Assembly (NCBI GenBank): GCA_023416745.1
Contig: JAEZHF010000074.1
Span: 1 to 8,343, forward strand
DNA from: Bacillota bacterium
GTDB lineage: Bacteria; Bacillota; Clostridia; Christensenellales; SZUA-584
Reading direction: 5' to 3'
Length of the DNA: 8,343 nucleotides
Notes under the pieces: model-generated
The model's input: the letters and a program-made list of their open reading frames with translations, nothing else
The model's database searches: none
Told to the model about the DNA's origin: nothing
In this document: in pieces, positions 1 to 5,989 of the stretch
How positions within the stretch are numbered: position 1 is the stretch's first letter
Layout of the letters: every line of letters begins with the position of its first letter
Translations under genes and position numbers: made by a program

Positions 1-64
1 CGATGATCAGCTTTGCAGTTTGTTCTCTCATTTCTTCCGTGTACTTTGAATTGTTACTTGGCAT
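1..64 (-). CDS. IS3-family transposase OrfA, N-terminal fragment
   Basis: The first 21 codons of a gene that continues past the left edge. Read on the minus strand it begins MPSNNSKYTEEMREQTAKLI, which resembles the start of IS3/IS911-type OrfA proteins, whose N-terminal helix-turn-helix binds the element's ends. The ATG (64-62) is preceded by AAGGAG nine bases upstream, a good ribosome site that fixes the start. No catalytic part is visible, because in this family the DDE domain is in OrfB, reached by -1 frameshifting. The outer terminal repeat should lie to the right, between about 86 and 205, but I could not find a sequence there matching the IS end at 8171-8259, so this boundary is unresolved and the two elements may differ. 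The family call rests on a short stretch and is moderately secure. Confidence 0.6.
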   Translation of the reverse strand, partial: MPSNNSKYTEEMREQTAKLII

Positions 65-85
65 AGAGTTCTCCTTTCTCTATGC
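61..85 (-). promoter_or_regulatory. Hairpin occluding the transposase start codon
   Basis: On the minus strand GCATAGAG, nine bases containing AAGGAG, and CTCTATGC form a perfect 8-bp stem. The ATG of OrfA lies in the 3' arm and the Shine-Dalgarno sequence in the loop. A transcript spanning it would hide the start codon. The stem is seen directly; the regulatory role is inferred from similar translation blocks known at other insertion sequences. Confidence 0.55.
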
Positions 86-205
86 ATATGGTAACAGAAC
101 ACACTGCACATTTTTCGCCGCAGTGCAACATCTTGTGAGCACTTTTTCCGACTGTATCCATAGCTGGATATAATTCGGTAATTGTGTCTTTTTTGTTACA
201 TTTCT
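86..205. other. Intergenic spacer between IS and first promoter, two small dyads
   Basis: No gene is supported here. Two inverted repeats are visible: CACTGC (102-107) with GCAGTG (120-125), and TATCCA/TGGATA around a 4-nt centre (155-170). The outer end of the left IS should fall in this stretch but cannot be placed, because no copy of the GGGACGTCAAC end seen at the right of the window occurs here. The second dyad sits about 36 bp upstream of the -35 box and could be an operator; that is speculative. Confidence 0.3.
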
Positions 206-234
206 TTGACTTTTCGTAATATTTGAGTTATGAT
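206..234 (+). promoter_or_regulatory. Sigma-A-type promoter of the envelope operon
   Basis: TTGACT (206-211), a 17-bp spacer and TATGAT (229-234) differ from the vegetative consensus at one base in each hexamer. Transcription would begin near 241, about 40 nt before the ATG at 280. Because the possible upstream TTG start at 223 lies before this -10 box, the promoter also decides the start codon of the next gene. Confidence 0.8.
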
Positions 235-279
235 AGTGGGACCGAAAAGTCGGTTTACAGACACAGGAGTGTAAAAGGT

Positions 280-1743
280 ATGAACAAGAAACAAGGCTCT
301 GCCGTTTCAAAAATAAACAGCACACACAGGCCGCAGTATCCCTTGCCTCAAGGGCGGGATTATTTCAAGGTCAAAACGATCAAGCCGGCCAAGCCCGCTG
401 TGCCCGCAGACAGCGTAACCCGCGATGCTGCCATACCCTCCCCGGAGGCGAAGCGTTCACGGGCTGATTCGCCGTATCTTCAGGCGCTGCCGCGGAAGGA
501 GGCGGCGGTTTACCGCGCACCCGTTCCCGAGCCCGGACGCCGGCCCGCTGCCGTACCGGCCGCGCACGCCAAAAGAAGGGCTATTCCGCAAAGTGAAGCG
601 CCGCAAAACGGACAGACCACACAAGCCAGACAAACTGCGCAGCAGCTGCCTGATGGCGTCCGCCGTGCGCCGGTTCCCGAACCGGGGCGCAAACCGGCCG
701 TAAAGACGGACAAACCTGCTGACACGCTCCGCCGCCGTCCCGCCAGCCGTATGGCGATGAAGGCACTGAACGCGGACATCTTTGCCGAGGAGTCGGATAC
801 TGCGGCAACGCCCGGCAGCCGTATCGCAAACAAGACGGCTCATTCCCTCGCGGAAGAGCCAGCAGCCGCGGCGCAGACCATCCCATCGCGCAGCGTTCCG
901 GTCTCGGGCAGCGATGCCGCTGCGGTTGCCTCCCCCGCGCCCGCCCGGAAGGCGCCTGTCCGTCACGCCGCACCGAAGCCAACGGCTGATATTCCGGCGA
1001 AAAAGCACCCGGCACGCACCAGCAGGCCGGTTCGGCTTCCGCTGGACGACAGCGAGCTGGACATGCTGGATGATGATGCGCTGTTCCTCGACACGCCCCC
1101 CTACAAAGGCGGCAGGCGCGGCAGGAATAAGCCGATGGCGGATACGGAAGGCAGACGCGGCAGGACAGGCGCGCAGGATTACCCGGCGGTGCGGCCGCCC
1201 AGGTCCCAAACGGTCAGAACACGCCGCATCATCATTGCGGCTGCTCTCGCGCTGATATTGACGGTGGCCGCGCTGTTCCTACTGCTGAACAACAACGATG
1301 CGAAGTTGCCGACAAGCGCGATTGGCCCGATGTCGACCGTGTATGCCGAGGCCTTGCCGCCCGAGCCGGACGAGTCTCTGCCGCTGGCAGCGGGAGTGGT
1401 GCCGACACCCACGCCGACACCTGCGGCAACGCCGACGATTGCGCCCACAGGAACGCCGGAAGCCTCGCCCACGGTGACGCCCGAACCCACGGCCACGCCC
1501 AAACCGACGGCGACCCCCAAGGCCACGGCGACGCCCAAGCCGACAGCGACACCCAAACCGACGGCAACGCCCACGGCTAAGCCCACGGCGACACCTAAGC
1601 CCACGGCGACACCCACGGCCAAGCCGACGCCGTCGCCCACAGTGAAGCCGACAGCGTCGCCGGCACCGACACCGGCACCGACACCGGTACCGACGCCGGC
1701 ACCCACACCGGAGCCAACGGTGGAGTCCACTCCCGAGGTATAA
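280..1743 (+). CDS. Single-span membrane protein with long proline/alanine/arginine-rich cytoplasmic region and Thr-Pro repeat tail
   Basis: A 487-residue protein that I cannot assign to a family. The start is ATG 280: AGGAG lies 10 nt before it and the promoter's transcription start lies just upstream, so the longer frame from TTG 223 is rejected. Residues 1-310 are basic, disordered-looking and rich in Pro, Ala and Arg. A 12-residue motif occurs twice (RAPVPEPGRRPA at 79-90, RAPVPEPGRKPA at 129-140). An acidic patch (DDSELDMLDDDALFLD, 256-271) is followed by Gly-Arg clusters (277-295). One hydrophobic helix (about 317-336) preceded by RTRR predicts inside-to-outside topology, so residues 338-487, including the PTATPK-type repeats from about 375, would be outside, possibly crossing the cell wall. 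It begins an operon with the lipoprotein 41 nt downstream. The basic cytoplasmic part might bind nucleic acid or an acidic partner. Being an open frame is secure; function is unknown. Confidence 0.8.
   Translation: MNKKQGSAVSKINSTHRPQYPLPQGRDYFKVKTIKPAKPAVPADSVTRDAAIPSPEAKRSRADSPYLQALPRKEAAVYRAPVPEPGRRPAAVPAAHAKRRAIPQSEAPQNGQTTQARQTAQQLPDGVRRAPVPEPGRKPAVKTDKPADTLRRRPASRMAMKALNADIFAEESDTAATPGSRIANKTAHSLAEEPAAAAQTIPSRSVPVSGSDAAAVASPAPARKAPVRHAAPKPTADIPAKKHPARTSRPVRLPLDDSELDMLDDDALFLDTPPYKGGRRGRNKPMADTEGRRGRTGAQDYPAVRPPRSQTVRTRRIIIAAALALILTVAALFLLLNNNDAKLPTSAIGPMSTVYAEALPPEPDESLPLAAGVVPTPTPTPAATPTIAPTGTPEASPTVTPEPTATPKPTATPKATATPKPTATPKPTATPTAKPTATPKPTATPTAKPTPSPTVKPTASPAPTPAPTPVPTPAPTPEPTVESTPEV
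1402..1716 (+). repeat. Degenerate Thr-Pro coding repeat
   Basis: Short degenerate units of the type ACGCCCAAACCGACGGCG encode TPKPTA and drift to PAPTPAPTP towards the end. Silent third-position differences between units show that the peptide pattern is kept by selection or is old, rather than a fresh DNA expansion. Such tails often act as flexible cell-wall-spanning stalks. The opposite strand is also open here (VGVAVG-type), a by-product of the repeat and not a gene. Confidence 0.85.
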
Positions 1744-1745
1744 GG

Positions 1746-1762
1746 CGGCTGTGCAGCAGCCG
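1746..1762 (+). other. Small hairpin after first operon gene
   Basis: CGGCTG and CAGCCG pair around the loop TGCAG, starting 3 nt after the stop codon. There is no U-tract, so it is not an intrinsic terminator. It may be an mRNA-processing or stabilising stem between the first two genes. Confidence 0.35.
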
Positions 1763-1784
1763 GAGTCTGTGATATTATATTAAT

Positions 1785-2828
1785 ATGAAGAAAACATGTA
1801 ACCCTAACAGAACAGTATTGCACAGAGGCGGACGCGGCGTTGCGTTCGCCCTGATTTTATTGCTGCTGAGCGGCTGCACAGCCCCGGCCAATGCACCTGC
1901 GCCCACCGCCGCACTCACCGCAGCAGCGCCCACACTCACGGCTTCGCCCGCACCTGGTGCCACGTCGCTGCCCTCCCCCGTTGCCACCACACCGCCCGAC
2001 CCCACTCCGTCCCCCGCGCCCACGGCCACACCCGAGCCGGAATACGCGGGACAGCTGGTATGCACGGCTGACGATTCGGTGAACATACGCGGCACGGCCA
2101 GCAAAAGCGGCGAGATCATAGGACCTCTGCCCGGCGGCGCGACGGCGGACGTGATCGCCTACGAGGGCGACTGGGCACACATCACCTACGACGGCGTTAC
2201 CGGCTACGTCAGCCGTGACTACACCATCCCCCGGCACCGGCCCGAAACCAAAGTGCCGATGGGCGACTGGGCGTCCATACTCGTCAGCCCCGCATGTGTA
2301 CTGCCGGACGGCTTCTCCGTGTCACTTGCGGATTTTGCGGGCGGTCAGGTGGACAAGCGCATACGCGATATCAGCGAGGAGATGTTCGCGGACGCCAGGG
2401 CGGACGGCATCCGGTTTCAGCTGGTGGACGCCTACCGCAGCTACGACCGCCAGAAGGAGCTGTTCGAGGAGAAGGTGAGAAGCTATCTGGATAAGGGCTT
2501 AAGCCGCAAGGACGCCGAGAAGGAAGCCGCGACGATCACGGCACGACCGAACACCAGCGAGCACCAGACCGGGCTCGCGCTGGACATCGTCACCCCCTCC
2601 TACACCAAGCGCAACAAGGGCTTCGCGGAGACAGACGCGTTCAAATGGCTGGACGCCAACGCGCAGGACTACGGCTTCACGCTGCGGTACAAGAAGGACA
2701 AGGTGTCCCTCACCGGCGTGATCTATGAGCCGTGGCACTGGCGTTTTGTGGGCGTGGAGGCGGCGCGCGCGATGAAGAAGAGCGGCGAAGTGCTGGAAGA
2801 GTATTTCGGGGAGGCGGACTGCCACTGA
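1785..2828 (+). CDS. SH3b-VanY-type D-alanyl-D-alanine carboxypeptidase lipoprotein (M15B)
   Basis: A 347-residue lipoprotein predicted to trim the terminal D-alanine from peptidoglycan stem peptides at the outer face of the membrane. In order: a basic N-region and hydrophobic helix ending in the lipobox LSGC (Cys31); a Pro/Thr/Ala-rich linker (32-86); a bacterial SH3 domain (about 89-147, with VNIRGTAS and GVTGYVSRDY) likely to bind the cell wall; and the M15B/VanY domain (about 160-340). The catalytic motifs are complete: SEHQTGLALD gives zinc ligands His260 and Asp267, and EPWHWR gives the general base Glu315 and the third ligand His318. Arg218 in the AYRSY motif is also conserved in the family. 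The start lacks an obvious ribosome site (GGAG lies about 20 nt away), but the lipoprotein signal supports it. It shares the Thr/Pro linker style with the preceding gene, suggesting common placement at the wall. Alternative substrate specificity (L,D) is less likely. Confidence 0.92.
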   Translation: MKKTCNPNRTVLHRGGRGVAFALILLLLSGCTAPANAPAPTAALTAAAPTLTASPAPGATSLPSPVATTPPDPTPSPAPTATPEPEYAGQLVCTADDSVNIRGTASKSGEIIGPLPGGATADVIAYEGDWAHITYDGVTGYVSRDYTIPRHRPETKVPMGDWASILVSPACVLPDGFSVSLADFAGGQVDKRIRDISEEMFADARADGIRFQLVDAYRSYDRQKELFEEKVRSYLDKGLSRKDAEKEAATITARPNTSEHQTGLALDIVTPSYTKRNKGFAETDAFKWLDANAQDYGFTLRYKKDKVSLTGVIYEPWHWRFVGVEAARAMKKSGEVLEEYFGEADCH

Positions 2829-2865
2829 AGTATTTTTTGCGTACTAAGCAGAACGGAGTCCGACA

Positions 2866-3429
2866 ATGCAAAAGTATATCGCGGCGGCGGCGCTCGCGCT
2901 GTTGATTCTGCTGGTGGCGGGCCGCGTGCTGCTGCTCAAAGCCAAAGTCATCGCGGCGTTCAAATTCGGCGCTATGGACAGGAAGGATTTTATTATTCCG
3001 CCGTTTGCGCTGCTGTACATCTATATCGTGCTGGCCGAAACGTTCGGTTGGCCGACGTTGGGTCATGCGCTGTTTGACAGCGCTGGGATGGCGTGGGCGG
3101 GCGCCAGTCTGTGTGCGCTGGGGCTGGTTTGCTTCCTGCTCAGCCTGATTGCCTTCGGCAAGAGCTTTCGCGTGGGGATCGACGAAGACCATCCGGGCAC
3201 GCTGGTGACTATGGGCGTTTTCGCCGTCAGCCGCAACCCCATCTACGTCAGCTTCATACTCTTATTCTGCGGCATATTCCTGATGCTCGCGAACTGGGTG
3301 CTGCTGCTCTGCTTCGCAGCTGTCACAGCGCTCATCCACCGCCAGATACTGCGCGAGGAAGCCTCGCTGAAGAACATATACGGTGCGGCCTACGCGGATT
3401 ACTGCAAAAGAACCCGGCGGTATATCTGA
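2866..3429 (+). CDS. ICMT/PEMT-like membrane methyltransferase family protein
   Basis: A 187-residue integral membrane protein of the isoprenylcysteine carboxyl methyltransferase / phospholipid methyltransferase type, which uses S-adenosylmethionine to methylate a membrane-embedded or lipid substrate. Hydrophobic segments lie at about 3-24, 43-60, 75-97 and a hairpin at 126-158. The family signature is in the C-terminal half: GVFAVSRNPIY (117-127) followed by H158, EE (164-165), L168, YG (172-173), Y176, Y179 and RY (185-186), the cofactor-binding surface. GGAG sits 7 nt before the ATG, and the gene starts 37 nt after the carboxypeptidase, so co-transcription is likely. The true substrate of the bacterial members is mostly unknown, since bacteria of this kind lack prenylated CaaX proteins, so no gene name is given. 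The length is usual for the family and the gene looks intact. Confidence 0.82.
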   Translation: MQKYIAAAALALLILLVAGRVLLLKAKVIAAFKFGAMDRKDFIIPPFALLYIYIVLAETFGWPTLGHALFDSAGMAWAGASLCALGLVCFLLSLIAFGKSFRVGIDEDHPGTLVTMGVFAVSRNPIYVSFILLFCGIFLMLANWVLLLCFAAVTALIHRQILREEASLKNIYGAAYADYCKRTRRYI

Positions 3430-3477
3430 TGCGGCGGAGTCCGGTGATATCAACCAACAAACCTGTCTTTCTCCCCT

Positions 3478-3568
3478 ATTGTCATTCCGAGCCCGCGATA
3501 CCCCATGCGTGAACCCCATAGTCAACGCACTTCAGAAGGGGATGCTTCGCTGCGCTCTGCATGACAAT
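3478..3568. repeat. REP/MITE-like palindromic element
   Basis: The outer arms ATTGTCAT (3478-3485) and ATGACAAT (3561-3568) are perfect inverted repeats. Inside them the left CCGAGC faces the right GCTCT imperfectly, and a CCCC block (3513-3516 region) faces AAGGGG near 3537. The right arm CTTCGCTGCGCTCTGCATGACA resembles the widespread GTCATTC...GAATGACA interspersed repeats found between genes in many Clostridia. It lies between two operons and its RNA could fold into a long hairpin that stops or protects transcripts. It is non-coding. The inverted arms are seen; the family resemblance is from memory. Confidence 0.65.
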
Positions 3569-3614
3569 GTAGTCAGCGGCTCTTTTATACAACTTTCCCC
3601 TCTCACCCTTTATA

Positions 3615-3623
3615 TGGTATAAT
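3615..3623 (+). promoter_or_regulatory. Extended -10 promoter of the phzF-yoaP operon
   Basis: TGGTATAAT is a perfect -10 hexamer (3618-3623) with the TG extension. The -35 position at 17-bp spacing (TTCCCC) is poor, which an extended -10 can compensate. Transcription would start near 3630, about 30 nt before the ATG, and the leader contains AGGGAGGG 7 nt ahead of the start. Confidence 0.7.
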
Positions 3624-3661
3624 TGCGAATATGCCGATGAGCCAACAGGGAGGGACTTCAT

Positions 3662-4543
3662 ATGAAAGCATACAGCTACAAAAAGATCGACGCGTTCGCG
3701 GCAGGCGGTTCCGCAGGCAACCCGGCGGCGTGCCTCTACCTCGCGCCCGGTGAAACGCTGACGCCGGAGGAAATGCTCGCCGTCGCCAAACAGCACAAGG
3801 GCTTCGTGTCCGAGGTGGTGTACTGCGAGCCGAGCGATATCGCGGACGTAAAGCTGACGTACTACTCCTCCGAGTGCGAGGTGGACTTTTGCGGCCACGG
3901 CACCATCGCCTGCCTGTACGACCTGGCGGCGAGCGACCCCCGCTTCACCGAAAAACCGCTGATCACGGTGCAGACCAACAAGAAGGGTGTGCTGGCGGTG
4001 TCCAACCGGGCTGCTGACCTGGGCGCGGTGTTCATCACGGCCCCCGAAGCCATCCTCATCGGCACGGCGCTAACGCGGGCGGAAGCCGCCGCCGCGCTGG
4101 GGCTGCCGGAAGACAGCCTGTCCGACCGCACCCCCATCGACGTGATTAACGCGGGGCTGGCCACGCTCATCGTGCCCGTCGCCAGCCTTGCCGACGAAAT
4201 CAGCGTGTTCCCCGACGAGGCACAGCTCAAGGCGTTCTGCGAAGCCCAACATATCGATATCATACTGATATTCTCGATGGAAACCGCCAGCGCAGATTTT
4301 CACGCGCATACGCGGGTTTTCGCGCCGCGCTTCGGCTATCTGGAGGACCCAGCCACCGGCTCGGGCAACAGCGCCTTCGGAAATTACATGCTAAAGCACA
4401 GCCTGTGGGATGGCGCAAGCATCCGTGTCGAGCAGGGCGGCAATGACCGCGTGTTCAACACCGTGCATCTGGCCGCGCCGGACGGACGCGTGCAGTTCGG
4501 CGGCAGCGCCATTGTACGCATCAGCGGCGAATACTATATTTGA
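3662..4543 (+). CDS. PhzF-family isomerase/epimerase-like protein
   Basis: A 293-residue cytoplasmic protein of the PhzF superfamily (two similar diaminopimelate-epimerase-type halves). Visible signatures are AFAAGGSAGNPAA (11-23), the catalytic glutamate position Glu51 in FVSEVVY, VDFCGHGTIA (74-83) and DPATGSGNSAFGNYM (229-243), which covers the second conserved loop. In true PhzF the glutamate drives isomerisation of trans-2,3-dihydro-3-hydroxyanthranilate; most members outside phenazine clusters have unknown substrates, and no other phenazine gene is nearby, so phenazine synthesis is not inferred. The length matches the family. The start is fixed by AGGGAGGG 7 nt upstream. The acetyltransferase gene begins 11 nt after its stop, so the two are almost certainly translated from one mRNA and may act in the same detoxification or small-molecule pathway. 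Confidence 0.9.
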   Translation: MKAYSYKKIDAFAAGGSAGNPAACLYLAPGETLTPEEMLAVAKQHKGFVSEVVYCEPSDIADVKLTYYSSECEVDFCGHGTIACLYDLAASDPRFTEKPLITVQTNKKGVLAVSNRAADLGAVFITAPEAILIGTALTRAEAAAALGLPEDSLSDRTPIDVINAGLATLIVPVASLADEISVFPDEAQLKAFCEAQHIDIILIFSMETASADFHAHTRVFAPRFGYLEDPATGSGNSAFGNYMLKHSLWDGASIRVEQGGNDRVFNTVHLAAPDGRVQFGGSAIVRISGEYYI

Positions 4544-4554
4544 GGGGAAATCAC

Positions 4555-5301
4555 ATGTCTGACATGTATATCAGCTTAACAAAAGAGAACATCGGCAGCG
4601 AGCACCTGTGCTGCGCCATCGCGGACAAAAAGCATCAGGCGGGCGTCGCCGCTAAGAGGAGCTGGCTGACCGAACGGCTGGCCGAAGGTCATGTGTTCCG
4701 CAAGCTGGACGCGCAGGGCAAGGTGTTCATCGAATACGCGCCCATTGAATCCGCATGGGCGTCGGTGGAGGGCGATAACACCATCTACATCCACTGTTTG
4801 TGGGTGTCGGGCAGCTTCGCGGGCAAGGGCCACGGGCGCTCGCTGCTGGACGCGTGCATCGCGGACGCCAAGGCGCAGGGCAAGTCCGGCGTGTGCGTGC
4901 TCAGCGCCAAAAAGAAGACGCCGTTCCTGTCTGACAAAAAGTTTCTGCTGCGCTTCGGCTTTGAGACGGCGGACACGCTGGGCGACTACGAGCTGCTGGC
5001 GCTGTCGTTCGACGGCAGCAAGCCCCGCTTCACCGACAGCGCGCGCCGCCTGCACACCGACCTCCCCGGCATTGCGGTCTATCACAGCCCGCAGTGCCCG
5101 TACATCGCTGACTGCATCGAGCAGATATCCCGTTACTGCGCCGAAAACGGCATTGTGTTCCATTCCGTACCGGTAGATTCCGCCGAGGCCGCCAAAGCGG
5201 TGCCCGGCGTGTTCAACAACTGGGCGGTGTTCGTGGACGGCGCGTTCAAGACGGTGCACCTGCTGAACGAAAACCTCCTTAAAAAGCTGCTGGCAAAATA
5301 A
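4555..5301 (+). CDS. GNAT acetyltransferase with C-terminal YoaP domain
   Basis: A 248-residue two-domain enzyme. Residues about 5-150 are a GNAT fold: beta-4 IYIHCLWVSGSF (77-88) leads into the acetyl-CoA pyrophosphate loop AGKGHGRSLL (89-98) and the helix after it, then the GVCVLSAKK strand. The usual Arg/Gln at the loop start is Ala89. Residues about 155-248 match the arrangement of the YoaP C-terminal domain found in Bacillus YoaP-type proteins, with YHSPQCPYIADCI (176-188) holding two cysteines and a final NNWAVFVDGAF strand. Acceptor substrate unknown. ATG 4555 is chosen because GAGGGG lies 7 nt upstream; an in-frame TTG at 4540 would overlap the phzF stop and has no ribosome site. It is the second gene of the phzF operon, and its end is 3 nt from the end of the convergent rnk-like gene. 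Confidence 0.88.
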   Translation: MSDMYISLTKENIGSEHLCCAIADKKHQAGVAAKRSWLTERLAEGHVFRKLDAQGKVFIEYAPIESAWASVEGDNTIYIHCLWVSGSFAGKGHGRSLLDACIADAKAQGKSGVCVLSAKKKTPFLSDKKFLLRFGFETADTLGDYELLALSFDGSKPRFTDSARRLHTDLPGIAVYHSPQCPYIADCIEQISRYCAENGIVFHSVPVDSAEAAKAVPGVFNNWAVFVDGAFKTVHLLNENLLKKLLAK

Positions 5302-5304
5302 CCG

Positions 5305-5709
5305 CTATTCGTCGCCCGCGGCTTCGGGCTGATACACGACGCTTTTAATACGGATGGCGACACTGCCGTCCGGCACGCTCCATTTGATCACGTCGCCAGC
5401 GCGGTAGCCCAATATGGCCGTGCCCACAGGCGACAGCACGGATATGCGGTTCTCGGACAAATCCGCCTCGTCCGGATACACCAGCGTATACTCCTCGTCC
5501 TCGCCGTCCCCGAACGACAGGCACACCTTCGAGCGCATCGTGATTACATCCGGCGGTATCTTGTGCGACGGCAGAAAGGCAGCGCGCTGCATCTCGTCGT
5601 CCAGCGCCTTCACGTGCTCGGTGCCGTCCACCTCCGTCAGCAGTATGTCATTGATCATTTCCTGAAGCTTATCTCTGTCCTTTTCTGTCATCATGATCCG
5701 TCTTTTCAT
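5305..5709 (-). CDS. Rnk-like / GreA-GreB C-terminal family protein
   Basis: A 134-residue cytoplasmic protein of the GreA/GreB C-terminal family, in the short Rnk-type layout (nucleoside diphosphate kinase regulator). Residues 1-45 are a charged helical section too short to be the full GreA coiled coil; about 52-127 is the FKBP-like domain with the signature ISVLSPVGTAILGYRAGDVIKW (89-110) and a closing IKSVVYQPE. Gre-type proteins bind the RNA polymerase secondary channel; without a full coiled coil and its acidic tip this one would bind polymerase without stimulating transcript cleavage, as is thought for Rnk. AGGAGGT lies 4 nt before the ATG, a near-ideal ribosome site. It is transcribed alone from a strong promoter through a long leader, and converges on the acetyltransferase gene. 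Intact. Confidence 0.87.
   Translation of the reverse strand: MKRRIMMTEKDRDKLQEMINDILLTEVDGTEHVKALDDEMQRAAFLPSHKIPPDVITMRSKVCLSFGDGEDEEYTLVYPDEADLSENRISVLSPVGTAILGYRAGDVIKWSVPDGSVAIRIKSVVYQPEAAGDE
5314..5329. other. GC hairpin at the convergent gene ends
   Basis: GCCCG and CGGGC pair around CGGCTT within the last codons of the rnk-like gene, a dozen bases past the acetyltransferase stop. It is symmetrical, so it would form in both transcripts. No T-run follows on either strand, so it is at best a weak or factor-dependent end. Confidence 0.25.
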
Positions 5710-5783
5710 ACTGACCTCCTAAAATTGCAATAAAAAATACAGCCGCCGCGGAAAACCCCGGTGCTTTCAAAGGAAAAGACACC

Positions 5784-5798
5784 TCGTATGCCATACGA
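5784..5798 (-). promoter_or_regulatory. Palindrome in the rnk-like leader
   Basis: TCGTATG-C-CATACGA is a perfect inverted repeat of 7+1+7 bases, about 30-45 nt downstream of the predicted transcription start. It could be an operator for a dimeric repressor or fold into a short RNA stem in the roughly 120-nt leader. A second weaker dyad (TCCA...TGGA, 5815-5828) lies right at the start site. Both are seen directly; regulation is inferred. Confidence 0.45.
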
Positions 5799-5835
5799 AA
5801 TGCCTTGTATCCTCTCCAATTCAATGGATATATTC

Positions 5836-5864
5836 ATGATAACATGCGCCCTATCATTTGTCAA
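5836..5864 (-). promoter_or_regulatory. Sigma-A-type promoter of the rnk-like gene
   Basis: On the minus strand a perfect TTGACA (5864-5859), a 17-bp spacer ending in TGT, and TATCAT (5841-5836), giving a consensus -35 and an extended -10 with one mismatch. The start site would be near 5829, leaving a leader of about 120 nt before the ATG at 5709. This is one of the strongest promoters in the window. Confidence 0.8.
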
Positions 5865-5958
5865 CTATGGATTGCGTTTCCATTTAATAGCGCCCTGATA
5901 ATTAAATGGCAAATGTTTGTTATAAGATGAGATACGGTATGCCGCTTTCGCCTCTGTG

Positions 5959-5967
5959 TGGTATAAT
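5959..5967 (+). promoter_or_regulatory. Extended -10 promoter of the transglutaminase-like gene
   Basis: TGGTATAAT, identical to the element before the phzF operon, with TATAAT at 5962-5967 and no good -35. Transcription would start near 5973, only about 17 nt before the ATG at 5990. It points away from the rnk promoter about 95 bp to the left. Confidence 0.7.
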
Positions 5968-5989
5968 GCAGACGACGGAGGAACGTGCC

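Noticed and set aside
86..205. Terminal repeat of the left IS
   Set aside because: A loose similarity (AATTGT...TTGAC, 179-210) to the right IS end needs large gaps and is not convincing.
223..279. Longer N-terminus of the first operon gene from TTG 223
   Set aside because: It lies upstream of and within the -10 box and has no ribosome site; ATG 280 has AGGAG 10 nt ahead.
457..1209. Long open frames antisense to the first gene
   Set aside because: GC-rich DNA leaves antisense frames open by chance; Arg-rich content with no domain or start signal.
1402..1716. CRISPR-like or minisatellite array
   Set aside because: Units are short, degenerate, in frame and have no unique spacers; it is a coding repeat.
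1179..1823. Long minus-strand frame rich in VGVAVG
   Set aside because: Mirror image of the Thr-Pro coding repeat; no ribosome site, and the low-complexity sequence follows automatically from the repeat.
3662..4543. Part of a phenazine biosynthesis cluster
   Set aside because: Only a PhzF-family gene is present; this family is widespread outside phenazine producers.
4576..5259. 227-codon minus-strand frame opposite the acetyltransferase
   Set aside because: Antisense shadow of a well-recognised gene; composition is Ala/Arg/Val biased with no motif.
5710..5829. Riboswitch in the rnk-like leader
   Set aside because: I could not match it to any known riboswitch core; only simple dyads are visible.
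5906..5989. Longer N-terminus of the transglutaminase-like gene from ATG 5906
   Set aside because: It would include the extended -10 promoter, while ATG 5990 has GGAGG 8 nt upstream and sits at the start of the conserved-looking part.
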